Source: a virus. Taken from it: a stretch of DNA of 33,446 nucleotides. The stretch covers positions 1 through 33,446 of the IMG/VR virus record IMGVR_UViG_3300027859_000051, one strand, 5' to 3'. This document shows, piece after piece, positions 14,598 through 22,190 of the stretch. The notes beneath the pieces were generated by a model. It worked only from the letters and a program-made list of their open reading frames with translations, was not told where the DNA came from and did no database searches. Position numbers and translations under genes: made by a program. Numbering within the stretch: position 1 is the first letter of the stretch; each line of letters begins with the position of its first letter.

Positions 14598-15806
14598 ATG
14601 AAAGAATTTAAATCATTTAGTAATTATTTAAAAGAAAACACGAACGACGTAGTATTTGCATTTGGTCGATTTAATCCACCAACTATTGGTCATGAAAAAT
14701 TAATGGAAGCAGTAAAGAAATTAGCAAGAGGTGGAACATATAGAATATATCCAAGTCAATCTCAAGATGCTAAAAAGAATCCATTAGACTTTAAATTAAA
14801 AGTAAAGTTTATGAGAAAGATGTTTCCTAAACATGCTAGAAACATTATGGCTGATAAAGGAATGAGAACAGCATTTGATGTTATTGTTGCTCTATATGAC
14901 CAAGGATATACAAAGGTTACATTTGTAGCTGGTGAAGATAGAATCATAGAATTTAATAAACTCTTTAACAAATATAATGGTGTTAAAGGAAGACATGGCT
15001 TTTACCAATTTGAGAATGGGGTAAAGGTCGTAAGCGCGGGCGAACGCGATCCGGATGCCGAAGGCGCTACTGGTATGTCAGCTTCTAAATTAAGAGCGGC
15101 AGCCTCTGACAATAATTTAAAATTATTTGCTAAAGGTATGCCAAAAGGATTTAAAGAAGTAGAAAGCCTATTCAATGCAGTAAGAGCTGGTATGGGTTTA
15201 AAAGAATCCAAAGACTTTAGAAAACATGTACAGTTAGAAAAAGTTTCCGACAGAAGAGAAGATTATGTAAACGGAAAACTATTTAGAACTGGTGACGAAG
15301 TTATAATAAAAGAAACCCAAGAGGTTGGAAAGATTACAGTTCTTGGAGCTAACTATGTTATGGTTGATTTTGGAAATAGCAAAAGAAGGTGTTGGCTCGA
15401 AGATATAGAACTATTTGAATATTTAGAAACAATGGCTGGGGAAGATGGAACAAAGAAATTAGTTAAGAACTATAAGAAGATGACCCCAGGCGAAGGTATG
15501 AAAGAAACTAAAAAGTCTTTTAGGAGTTTCTTAGAAAAGAAAAAGAAAAGAGATACACATGGGGATAAGCTAAGAAAAGACTTTGAAGCTAATCCAGGTA
15601 AGGGAGATGATTCCACAGACGCTAAAAGAAGAGCACAGTTTAATAAGCAGGCAGAGATGGATGATGATAACCCAAGGGCATATAAAGATGCACCAGGGGA
15701 CAAAAAAGCTAGATCTAAACCTATGAAAAAGTCACAATATACAACTGCTTACCATAGAATGTATGGTGATAAGGAAAAAGAATTGGAGAAAAAGAAAAAG
15801 AAATGA
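14598..15806 (+). CDS. Cytidylyltransferase/NMN-adenylyltransferase-like protein fused to basic modules
   Basis: The N-terminal 200 residues of this 402-residue protein are a nucleotidyltransferase: after a MKEFKSFSNYLKEN start comes FGRFNPPTIGH (T29-x-G-H32, the HxGH-like site). VTFVAGEDRI lies near residue 120 and GMSASKLRAAA at 160-169, the equivalent of the ISSTxIR signature. A small beta domain with DEVIIKETQEVGKITVLG follows (about 230-280). A second capsid-targeting-like segment appears at about 301-315 after a GEG site. The end is lysine-rich with SQYTTAYHRMYGD. It likely makes a dinucleotide or activates a phosphate group; the fusion and the targeting start suggest packaging. Overlaps the next gene by 4 bases. 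Confidence 0.88.
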   Translation: MKEFKSFSNYLKENTNDVVFAFGRFNPPTIGHEKLMEAVKKLARGGTYRIYPSQSQDAKKNPLDFKLKVKFMRKMFPKHARNIMADKGMRTAFDVIVALYDQGYTKVTFVAGEDRIIEFNKLFNKYNGVKGRHGFYQFENGVKVVSAGERDPDAEGATGMSASKLRAAASDNNLKLFAKGMPKGFKEVESLFNAVRAGMGLKESKDFRKHVQLEKVSDRREDYVNGKLFRTGDEVIIKETQEVGKITVLGANYVMVDFGNSKRRCWLEDIELFEYLETMAGEDGTKKLVKNYKKMTPGEGMKETKKSFRSFLEKKKKRDTHGDKLRKDFEANPGKGDDSTDAKRRAQFNKQAEMDDDNPRAYKDAPGDKKARSKPMKKSQYTTAYHRMYGDKEKELEKKKKK

Positions 15807-16633
15807 AACAATTTAAACAACTAAGAGAAGGACTTTGGGCTAACATTCATAAGAAAAGAAAAGAAGGTCGTCCAATGAGAAAGAAAGGTGAGAAAGGCGC
15901 ACCAACAGCAGCTGCTATGGCTAAAGCAAAAGCTGGTTCCAAGAATGGAAGTACATCGATGGAAGCTGTTGAACAAGCTCTAACACAATTAGAAAAAGCA
16001 TACGATGCAAAAGATATAGCAAAGGTTAAAGTTTTAGAAAAGAAATTAGAAAAAATGCTTAAAGAAGTAGATAAGACTATGAAAGGTTCAGGTTTATCTG
16101 CACCGGCATTCTCAATGGTTCGTGGTGGTATCGTAAAAGGTCTTGAAGCTATAAAGAAATTCTATAGAATTGCAGACAAAAATGAAAGTGTTAATGAAGA
16201 CGGTATGATGTCAGTAAGAAAACAGAATATGTCTAAAGTTAAACCCATGTTATCTAAACTTGCACAGAAACATAAAGGTGTTACTTTAGATTTCGAAAAA
16301 GATGGTATTACCGTAAACTTTAAAGGAAAAGATAAAGACATTGATAATCTAATGAGAGATATGGAAAAAGACAAAAAGCTTATGAAGCTTATGGAGTTAA
16401 CAGAAGGAAAAGGTACAGATGCAGCTTTACAGAAAAAAGCTGATGCATCTGGTATTTCAAAAAGTATTTTAAAAAAGGTATATGATAGAGGATTAGCTGC
16501 TTGGAAGGTTGGACACAAACCAGGTACAACTCCACAACAATGGGGAATGGCTAGAGTAAACTCCTTCATAACAAAAGGTAAAGTTTGGCACAAGTATGAC
16601 AGTGACTTACGTAAACAACACCAAGGTAAATAG
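15803..16633 (+). CDS. Modular late-type polyprotein ending in a DUF5824-like domain
   Basis: This 276-residue protein begins MKQFKQLRE|G, followed by GLWANIHKKRKEGRPMRKKG, a short basic module that recurs in marine phages. A coiled-coil-like region (about 55-90) leads to V-N-E|D at 130-133, then a small module, then L-T-E|G at 199-202. The last 75 residues (ILKKVYDRGLAAWKVGHKPG, PQQWGMARVNSF) match the DUF5824 family. Each module boundary coincides with an [LIV]-x-E site, as expected of a prohead-protease substrate. Functions of the modules are unknown. Separate-protein versions seem to exist elsewhere, from memory. Confidence 0.82.
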   Translation: MKQFKQLREGLWANIHKKRKEGRPMRKKGEKGAPTAAAMAKAKAGSKNGSTSMEAVEQALTQLEKAYDAKDIAKVKVLEKKLEKMLKEVDKTMKGSGLSAPAFSMVRGGIVKGLEAIKKFYRIADKNESVNEDGMMSVRKQNMSKVKPMLSKLAQKHKGVTLDFEKDGITVNFKGKDKDIDNLMRDMEKDKKLMKLMELTEGKGTDAALQKKADASGISKSILKKVYDRGLAAWKVGHKPGTTPQQWGMARVNSFITKGKVWHKYDSDLRKQHQGK

Positions 16634-17983
16634 GTGAACGAAAAGTTAAAAGTTTCTGACGGTATAGGTGCTTGGATTAAAGACTTCATGAAGTCTGATG
16701 CTCCACAATTTGATGGTAAGAGTATGGACAGAAGAAGAAAAATGGCAATTGCGGCGTTTGTAGATGCCGGAGGAAAATTAAAAGAGGGTAAAATGAATAA
16801 CGAAGGTAAAATGGATGGATCAAAGTTAACTGGTCAAGAGATCAGTGTATACTTTCGAAAGAATCCAATAAAAGCGACAGATAAGAAATACGGCAAAATG
16901 TTAAAGAAAGCCGTTGAATTTGCACTAGACCACGGCGGAGCAATGAGCTACGCTATTAAAGGTATAGAGAAAATGGCGAGGGGTTTATCTAAACATCCCG
17001 AAGTTAAAAAAGCTTTAAGATATGCAAACGAAAGTGTACACCACGAATCAGTTTGGACTGTTAAGAATATTATACAGGAAAACTATACACGTAACTTTGA
17101 AACACTATGTCAAAGCTTAAAGTTAAATGGTATACAACAAAAGATCTTAGATGACTTTATTCACAAAGGAAGAATTAGAGATCAATACGTTGGACGTGTA
17201 GCTGGATCTAAAAAAGAATCTAGAGTATTTGCAGGTAAAAAGAAATTTACTGGAAGTATAGATAATAGAAACGAAGCTTTAACTCAAGCCCTCAAGGTTA
17301 ATGCTAAACAAAAATCTATACTTGATGCTTATCTAAAAACAGGTAAAGTGATTGGTAAGTACACAGGTTCAATGGCTGGATCAACAAAGACAACTAAAGA
17401 ATATAAAGGCTTTAGAGGATTTAAAGAACACTTTGATACTGAAACAATCTTTGAAACAAATCTAATTGCTGAAGGTATGAGTAAACCTATGACAATGAAA
17501 GATGTTAAAGCAATTGAGAAAAAGTATGGCGAAAAAATGAGTCCAGAAGAGGTAAAAGATTATTTAAGTACACAGGTAAGTCCGAAAGGATCAGCAAGAC
17601 CAGAAGCTTGGTTATCATTAAGTTATCCTGTAAGATCTGGGGATTATTACTTTGCTCTAATTGGAAAAGATAGAAACACCAATATTAAAAACAATATTAA
17701 AATGAATGACCAGCTTAAAAAAATGACTAAAGTATATGATGAACCAGATCCATTATACGACAACTTTATGGATTGGGCTTATAAAAATATTAAGAATTCA
17801 GGTGTTGGCGATACAATGTCAAGAGAAGAGATTTGGGCAGCTTGTTTACACATACTAAAAATGAGAGTAGCTACAGTTTACGTAAAAGAAGATGACTTTA
17901 AAGAATCTAAGTTTAAACAGTTATTAGCAAAATTTAAAAGAGGTTTTAGAAACCTAAGACCAAAATTTAAAAAGAAAGGATAA
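16634..17983 (+). CDS. Modular late-type polyprotein with an internal tandem repeat
   Basis: GTG at 16634 follows the upstream stop directly, with AAGGT about 8 bases before it. The 449-residue product opens with the module KVSDGIGAWIKDFMKSDAPQ, common in marine phages. L-K-E|G (49-52), I-Q-E|N (147-150) and I-A-E|G (278-281) sites separate parts. I-A-E is exactly the T4 internal-protein cleavage type. Residues 154-206 and 212-265 are two copies of one unit (LKLNGIQQKILDDFIHKGR versus LKVNAKQKSILDAYLKTGK, each followed by a VAGS/MAGS turn). The last module (281-449) is soluble with Trp and Tyr. Unlike its neighbours it lacks MKxFK. Role unknown. Confidence 0.82.
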   Translation: MNEKLKVSDGIGAWIKDFMKSDAPQFDGKSMDRRRKMAIAAFVDAGGKLKEGKMNNEGKMDGSKLTGQEISVYFRKNPIKATDKKYGKMLKKAVEFALDHGGAMSYAIKGIEKMARGLSKHPEVKKALRYANESVHHESVWTVKNIIQENYTRNFETLCQSLKLNGIQQKILDDFIHKGRIRDQYVGRVAGSKKESRVFAGKKKFTGSIDNRNEALTQALKVNAKQKSILDAYLKTGKVIGKYTGSMAGSTKTTKEYKGFRGFKEHFDTETIFETNLIAEGMSKPMTMKDVKAIEKKYGEKMSPEEVKDYLSTQVSPKGSARPEAWLSLSYPVRSGDYYFALIGKDRNTNIKNNIKMNDQLKKMTKVYDEPDPLYDNFMDWAYKNIKNSGVGDTMSREEIWAACLHILKMRVATVYVKEDDFKESKFKQLLAKFKRGFRNLRPKFKKKG

Positions 17984-17988
17984 TTATT

Positions 17989-19062
17989 ATGGCATATCAA
18001 ACATGGAAAGACGCATACAAACAAGTTGTATTGGATGAGGCAAAGGTTTCATATAAAATTGACCACATTAATTCAGTTGGTGACATAGAAAAAGAATTAA
18101 AAAGAGGTGATGCAAAAATTGTAAACACTAAATCAACAAGAGATGGTGTCATTGTACAATTTGATGTACCTTCTAGAAGGGCTCACGCTGAGTTAAAAAA
18201 ACTTGTTATGAAACATGATAAAGATGCTGTAATGGAAGGTAAAACCGATATGACTGCTATATCCTCTTGGAAAAAGAAATTAAAGGATGTAAAAGGTTTA
18301 ACTAAACAACAAATACAAATGTTAAGTACTTTACCAACACCAGTAATTACTTCTCTTATAAACCAAGTTGGTATGATTGTTGCTGATATGAGTGAAGATA
18401 TAAGTGAAGGTAAAAGAACAGATGGCGCAACATCCTTTATGTTTAAGAATGGTCCAGATTCTAAAAAGTTCTTAGCATACGCAAAAGATTTTAGAAAGGC
18501 AGAAAGATGGACAATGAATGGTTTATTCTTTGTAGATGTATATGATGTTAATAAACCAGTTGCTATAAAGTTAGCTAAGTTCCACAGACAGTTTTGGAAA
18601 GAAGATGTTAACGAAGGTATGAACATGAAACAGATCATGCGTAAACACGGAAGAGAGTTAAAGAAGGCCGTAAGAACTGGTAACTTAGAATTATCTGACA
18701 AAGCAGAAGAAGATCTACAACAATGGGTATTTGATAACGAACCCTATGTAGGTGATGACCCTGATGATTTTGACCAATGGTTAGATGATAATATAGAAGA
18801 TATTGTCAAAGGCAGAATTAAAGAAGTTAATGAAGGAATGGTTGATATAGAAAAAGCACGACAACTTCCTGATAAGATTCAAAAACAAATCATAGCTTTG
18901 AAAAAAGAATACGATAGAACATGGGACGGAGTATTTGTCCCTATGGGTAAAGAAGGAAGCTCACAAAGAAAAGAATATGAAAGAAGAGGTGCTTTATTCA
19001 AAGCAGCAAGTAAAAAATACAAAGATTTCCTAAAGAAACATAAAGTAGCAAATTTCAAATGA
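17989..19062 (+). CDS. Five-module late-type polyprotein with regular [LIV]-x-E-G junctions
   Basis: This 357-residue protein has candidate cleavage sites L-D-E|A (15-18), V-M-E|G (81-84), I-S-E|G (138-141), V-N-E|G (207-210) and V-N-E|G (280-283). They cut it into five parts of 57-75 residues. The second VNEG is followed by Met, and the first by MNMKQIMRKHGRELKKAV. That second-last module (RTGNLELSDKAEEDLQQW...DDPDDFDQWLDDNIEDIV) is a separate helical domain I have seen in other marine phage proteins. The start MAYQTWKDAYK is only loosely like the MKxFKxF signal. AAGGATAA precedes the ATG. Function unknown; see findings. Confidence 0.82.
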   Translation: MAYQTWKDAYKQVVLDEAKVSYKIDHINSVGDIEKELKRGDAKIVNTKSTRDGVIVQFDVPSRRAHAELKKLVMKHDKDAVMEGKTDMTAISSWKKKLKDVKGLTKQQIQMLSTLPTPVITSLINQVGMIVADMSEDISEGKRTDGATSFMFKNGPDSKKFLAYAKDFRKAERWTMNGLFFVDVYDVNKPVAIKLAKFHRQFWKEDVNEGMNMKQIMRKHGRELKKAVRTGNLELSDKAEEDLQQWVFDNEPYVGDDPDDFDQWLDDNIEDIVKGRIKEVNEGMVDIEKARQLPDKIQKQIIALKKEYDRTWDGVFVPMGKEGSSQRKEYERRGALFKAASKKYKDFLKKHKVANFK

Positions 19063-19349
19063 AAAAATTTAAAGACTTTAGAGAGAACGTAACATTTGCA
19101 AAACATAATTCTTATGTTGGTGCAAGTGATACTGATAATCCTTTAGATGAAAAATTGGTAGCTAGTGATATTAGTATATTAGATACTATTTTAAATAAGA
19201 TTAAAGATGATGTTATGAAGAATAAGTTAGCTGGTAAGTTTGAGAAAAGTTGGCCGATGATGCAGCAGTTAGCAAAAATGGCTGGGTATGGTATAACTAA
19301 AAAAGGTCAGCAAAAGAGTAAAACATACCAATGGAAATTAAAGAAATGA
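19059..19349 (+). CDS. Small late-type protein with MKKFKDF start
   Basis: This 96-residue protein overlaps the polyprotein gene by 4 bases and begins MKKFKDFRENV. An L-D-E|K lies at about residues 29-32. The rest is a helical domain with a winged-helix-like layout (ILDTILNKIKDDVMKNKLAG, WPMMQQLAKMAGYGIT) and a basic end. It may be a small DNA-binding internal protein, but no family is recognised. Confidence 0.8.
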   Translation: MKKFKDFRENVTFAKHNSYVGASDTDNPLDEKLVASDISILDTILNKIKDDVMKNKLAGKFEKSWPMMQQLAKMAGYGITKKGQQKSKTYQWKLKK

Positions 19350-19726
19350 AAAAGTTTAAAGAAGTAAGAAAAGAAACAAAGAAACCTACTCCATATATGA
19401 CATGGAATAATAAAAACTTTGGTGAAGGAACTATGTCTCAAGGTATATTTGACAAAGATATGGACAGAGCCAAAGACGCAGCAAGAAGTTTAGTTATGTT
19501 TCTTAAGTCTAACCAAGACGTAACAGTTGGTGGCAAACAAGATAAAGAAGGAAATCCAATCGAAGGTCCAAGCGACACATTAGATGGATATGTAAAAGAA
19601 CTTATGGGTTATGTGTTTGATGACAAAATGATAGATGAATTATTAAACGTTAAATCTAATAGCGGTAAAAAAGCAAATGATATTGTTGTTGTTAGATTAA
19701 AAGAAATGGGAGTCAGAATACACTAA
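19346..19726 (+). CDS. Small late-type protein with MKKFKEV start
   Basis: The ATG at 19346 makes an ATGA overlap with the upstream stop, which fits the coupling used throughout, and gives MKKFKEVRKETKK; an ATG 15 bases upstream is less likely. The 126-residue product contains WNNKNFGEGTMSQGIF, which looks like a module junction followed by a helix-rich domain (RAKDAARSLVMFLK, DGYVKELMGYVFDDKM). No known family is recognised. It ends in a TAATG overlap with the coiled-coil membrane gene. Confidence 0.8.
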   Translation: MKKFKEVRKETKKPTPYMTWNNKNFGEGTMSQGIFDKDMDRAKDAARSLVMFLKSNQDVTVGGKQDKEGNPIEGPSDTLDGYVKELMGYVFDDKMIDELLNVKSNSGKKANDIVVVRLKEMGVRIH

Positions 19727-20043
19727 TGGCAAAAATGACAGCAAACGAGCAAAGAGAACAACAGTCAGCTAGACTAGATAGGATTGAACAAAAGATTGAT
19801 AAGATGTCGGATGTAATTGTTGCACTCGCGAGGGCGGAAGAGAAAATAACTACCCTTACTAGCTTTAGTAAACAACAATCAGAAATGATTCAACACATGA
19901 CAATAAGGTTGGATAGGTTAGAAGCTGCTGTGCAGCAGAATGCTTCAACCATAAATATTATAAATAAACTGTTCTGGATAATAATCGCAGCTGCTGCAAC
20001 AGCGGTGACCGGAATGATATTTTTAGGATCTCCAATCCTATAA
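19726..20043 (+). CDS. Coiled-coil protein with C-terminal membrane anchor
   Basis: This 105-residue protein has a long heptad region (about 8-75, ARLDRIEQKIDKMSDVIVAL and further) and ends with one hydrophobic helix, LFWIIIAAAATAVTGMIFLG. A C-tail-anchored coiled coil of this size recurs in marine T4-like phages. It could form a membrane-bound oligomer at lysis or assembly, but nothing visible decides that. Start overlaps the previous stop (TAATG). No capsid-targeting sequence. Confidence 0.8.
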   Translation: MAKMTANEQREQQSARLDRIEQKIDKMSDVIVALARAEEKITTLTSFSKQQSEMIQHMTIRLDRLEAAVQQNASTINIINKLFWIIIAAAATAVTGMIFLGSPIL

Positions 20044-20073
20044 ATTTAATGCAATATAACGGGAGAAAAAACT

Positions 20074-20844
20074 ATGAAATTGCAAGATAAAGAGAACCTG
20101 GACATTGCATCCGCGGTCAGCGATGTTTTAGAAGGGAAAGTAAAAAAAGAGGAATTTAAACCTCACATGATGTACCACCCAGACAACGGTAAAGAAGTTC
20201 ATGTTAAGTCGAAAGAAGAACATGAAAAATATGCCGCTAAAGGTTGGGTTCACGAAAAACCTAAAATGGAATCACCTGAAGAGCCAAGAGCAAAAGGCGA
20301 AAAGGAATTTAAAGATAAGCATTCTGTTAAAAAATCTGGTATGAGAAATGATGGTTCTAATATGAAAGAAGAAACCACAATCACACTAGAAATAGGTGAT
20401 GAAGAGCTAGATGAAGCTTCAAAACCAGGAAGAGGTAAAACTAAACTTGATATAGATTATATCGGTGATAGAAAACTTACAAAAGATGCTGAAAAGAAAC
20501 ACAAAATTAAAATCAAGCAAACTGGTAGAACAACTGCTGATGTTAGTGGCGAAAAGAAAAATATCGTAGCATTTATGAAAGACCCAGATATTATGGGAAT
20601 GGATGATATGGATTTAGAAGATCTATACCCAGAACTATATGAAGCTACTAAACAAGAAGGATATTTGGATGTTGAAGAAGGTGAAGAACTTTCTCCAAAG
20701 CAAAAAAAATATCAAGCATTCTTTAAGAAAGCTTTGAAAAAGTTTGGTGTTGAATCTCCATCTGAATTAGACGATGCTAAGAAAAAAGAATTCTTTAATT
20801 ACATAGACAAGAACTATGATGCAGGTGATGGGGAGACAGACTAA
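20074..20844 (+). CDS. Late-type modular protein (256 aa)
   Basis: GGGAG 8 bases before the ATG gives a good start. The product opens MKLQDKENLDIASAVSDVLEGKV, with V-L-E|G at about 18-21, then an acidic/basic low-complexity part including YHPDNGKEVHVKSKEEHEKY. L-D-E|A (about 112-115) leads into a small alpha/beta module (KTKLDIDYIGDRKLTKDAEK, IVAFMKDPDIMG). After a VEEGEEL junction comes the final module LSPKQKKYQAFFKKALKKFG plus SPSELDDAKKKEFFNYIDK, a domain widely present in phage proteins. It fits the modular pattern of this block. Function unknown. Confidence 0.8.
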   Translation: MKLQDKENLDIASAVSDVLEGKVKKEEFKPHMMYHPDNGKEVHVKSKEEHEKYAAKGWVHEKPKMESPEEPRAKGEKEFKDKHSVKKSGMRNDGSNMKEETTITLEIGDEELDEASKPGRGKTKLDIDYIGDRKLTKDAEKKHKIKIKQTGRTTADVSGEKKNIVAFMKDPDIMGMDDMDLEDLYPELYEATKQEGYLDVEEGEELSPKQKKYQAFFKKALKKFGVESPSELDDAKKKEFFNYIDKNYDAGDGETD

Positions 20845-21119
20845 TGAAAACATTTTTTGAATTTAGAGACGAATCAGCTGAATTGTCAGAAGGCAAATTA
20901 ATGGTTAAAGCTTTCGTGGGTTCAGAAGGCGGCGGACCATCTTATAAAAAGTTTGGACTTAAACTTAAGAAATTAGGTTCAAGCCAATATGGTGGAGATG
21001 ACGTAGAATTATCTGGGCCAGACGCTAAACTTATGAAATTTGCAATTGCTGCATTAGGAGTTGAAAAACCTAAGAATCTTAAGGATGCACAAAAACAAAT
21101 AGATGACCAAGGTCCATAA
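20844..21119 (+). CDS. Small late-type protein with MKTFFEF start
   Basis: This 91-residue protein starts MKTFFEFRDESAELSEGKL: the capsid-targeting-like stretch, then L-S-E|G at 14-17. The remaining 75 residues form one small domain (MVKAFVGSEGGGPSYKKFGL, with a final FAIAALGVEKPKNLKDAQ helix). It starts on the last base of the gene before it. The 40-base gap after it holds a possible promoter. No function known. Confidence 0.8.
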   Translation: MKTFFEFRDESAELSEGKLMVKAFVGSEGGGPSYKKFGLKLKKLGSSQYGGDDVELSGPDAKLMKFAIAALGVEKPKNLKDAQKQIDDQGP

Positions 21120-21144
21120 GTTTTAATTAACCGCTCTGACAGAG

Positions 21145-21157
21145 TGTATATATAATA
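21145..21157 (+). promoter_or_regulatory. Candidate second-class promoter element TGTATATATAATA
   Basis: The 13-mer lies two bases before the ATG at 21160 and is identical to one at 23568-23580, also right before an ATG. It includes TATAAT and resembles the T4 late -10 box. No -35 of the P1-P7 type is present at 17 bp. A small palindrome CTCTGACAGAG (21134-21144) lies just upstream. Confidence 0.4.
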
Positions 21158-21159
21158 GT

Positions 21160-21528
21160 ATGAAGGTTTTTGATAAATTGACAAATAAGAACTTTGAGAT
21201 GTTCGCAGCTCATTATTATAATAATCCAGAATGCATGGATATAGATGAGTTTAAAGAAGATCTTTCTAGGTTTAAGTATTTAAAAAGATTACTGAAAAGG
21301 TATGAAACCGACGGTGATCTACAAGAAAGATTAATATTAAATCATTTAATTGTTCTATATAATGTGTTTGGTATTAAACCATGTAATAGAATGATGTGGT
21401 TTAAAATCAACAATGAACACTATCATTACATAAAACCTTTCTTAGTATTTTTACATTATCTGCCAGAAGATGAGAAAGTTGAAATTGGTATGGATCCAGA
21501 GATTGTAGAGAGACTAAGAAACTTATGA
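21160..21528 (+). CDS. Conserved phage protein (FKEDLSRFKYLKRLL family)
   Basis: This 122-residue protein has FKEDLSRFKYLKRLLKRYETD, then LILNHLIVLYNVFGIKP, and MMWFKINNEHYHYIKPFLVF followed by YLPEDE. This pattern recurs almost unchanged in many T4-like phages (a DUF7207-type family). Location in the late block suggests a role in morphogenesis, but its function is not known. The ATG at 21160 has no Shine-Dalgarno sequence and follows a TATAAT-containing element by two bases, so the mRNA may be leaderless. It overlaps the next gene by 4 bases (ATGA). Confidence 0.85.
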   Translation: MKVFDKLTNKNFEMFAAHYYNNPECMDIDEFKEDLSRFKYLKRLLKRYETDGDLQERLILNHLIVLYNVFGIKPCNRMMWFKINNEHYHYIKPFLVFLHYLPEDEKVEIGMDPEIVERLRNL

Positions 21529-22190
21529 GATGGACAACAAAACATATACAGCAGTTAAAAGAGGGGTCAATCTCCCGTTTGGCCGATACTGCTTATGCAC
21601 TGAGATTTCTTAGACTTTTAACTATGCCTTGGGAAAAGACTGAGGCATTTAAATTAGGTATCATAGACAAAAATGGTCGAAGAACAGAGTATAGAGATTA
21701 CTCTGCTTCTACTGTTGGCAGAATGGAAAGAACACCAATTGATACTCCTAAAAAGAAAGCCGCATACACTGTATTCCATAAATTAGTTTTTAATCTAAGA
21801 AGAATCCTAGCTAAAATCCCATTTGGTAAAACCGTAGTTGCAAGATACGGCGCAGCACTTTATCTTATAAAAGAACATACAAATATGAGTGAGAAACAAT
21901 TACGTAAGATAATGGATAAAGTGGAAACAGAATTTGATTGGGATAATTTACAATTAGAAGAAAGTACTTGGTTCCAATCTATAGATGGTAAATTAAATCC
22001 AGGTTCATACGTATTAGTAAATGATATAGCTTCTCCTTTAACTGGTGAGCTAATAGCAAAATCTAATTCTAGAATTAAAGTAGAAGAACAATTAGAACCA
22101 TGTGATACATTTTTAGGTTCATCAATCTATAAGGTAAAACACCAAACAGGTCAACACATTTTTATTACAAACCAGGACATAGTAAGATGA
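21525..22190 (+). CDS. Conserved late phage protein with capsid-targeting-like start
   Basis: This 221-residue protein opens MRWTTKHIQQLKEGSISRLA with L-K-E|G at residues 11-14. It continues with the well conserved phage block ADTAYALRFLRLLTMPWEKT and AFKLGIIDKNGRR. FHKLVFNLRRILAKIPFGK and ARYGAALYLIKEHT follow. The C-terminal third is beta-rich (GSYVLVNDIASPLTGELIA, IYKVKHQTGQHIFIT). It overlaps both neighbours as ATGA. Similar proteins occur across marine T4-like phages with no known function; a structural or packaged role fits its place. Confidence 0.83.
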   Translation: MRWTTKHIQQLKEGSISRLADTAYALRFLRLLTMPWEKTEAFKLGIIDKNGRRTEYRDYSASTVGRMERTPIDTPKKKAAYTVFHKLVFNLRRILAKIPFGKTVVARYGAALYLIKEHTNMSEKQLRKIMDKVETEFDWDNLQLEESTWFQSIDGKLNPGSYVLVNDIASPLTGELIAKSNSRIKVEEQLEPCDTFLGSSIYKVKHQTGQHIFITNQDIVR

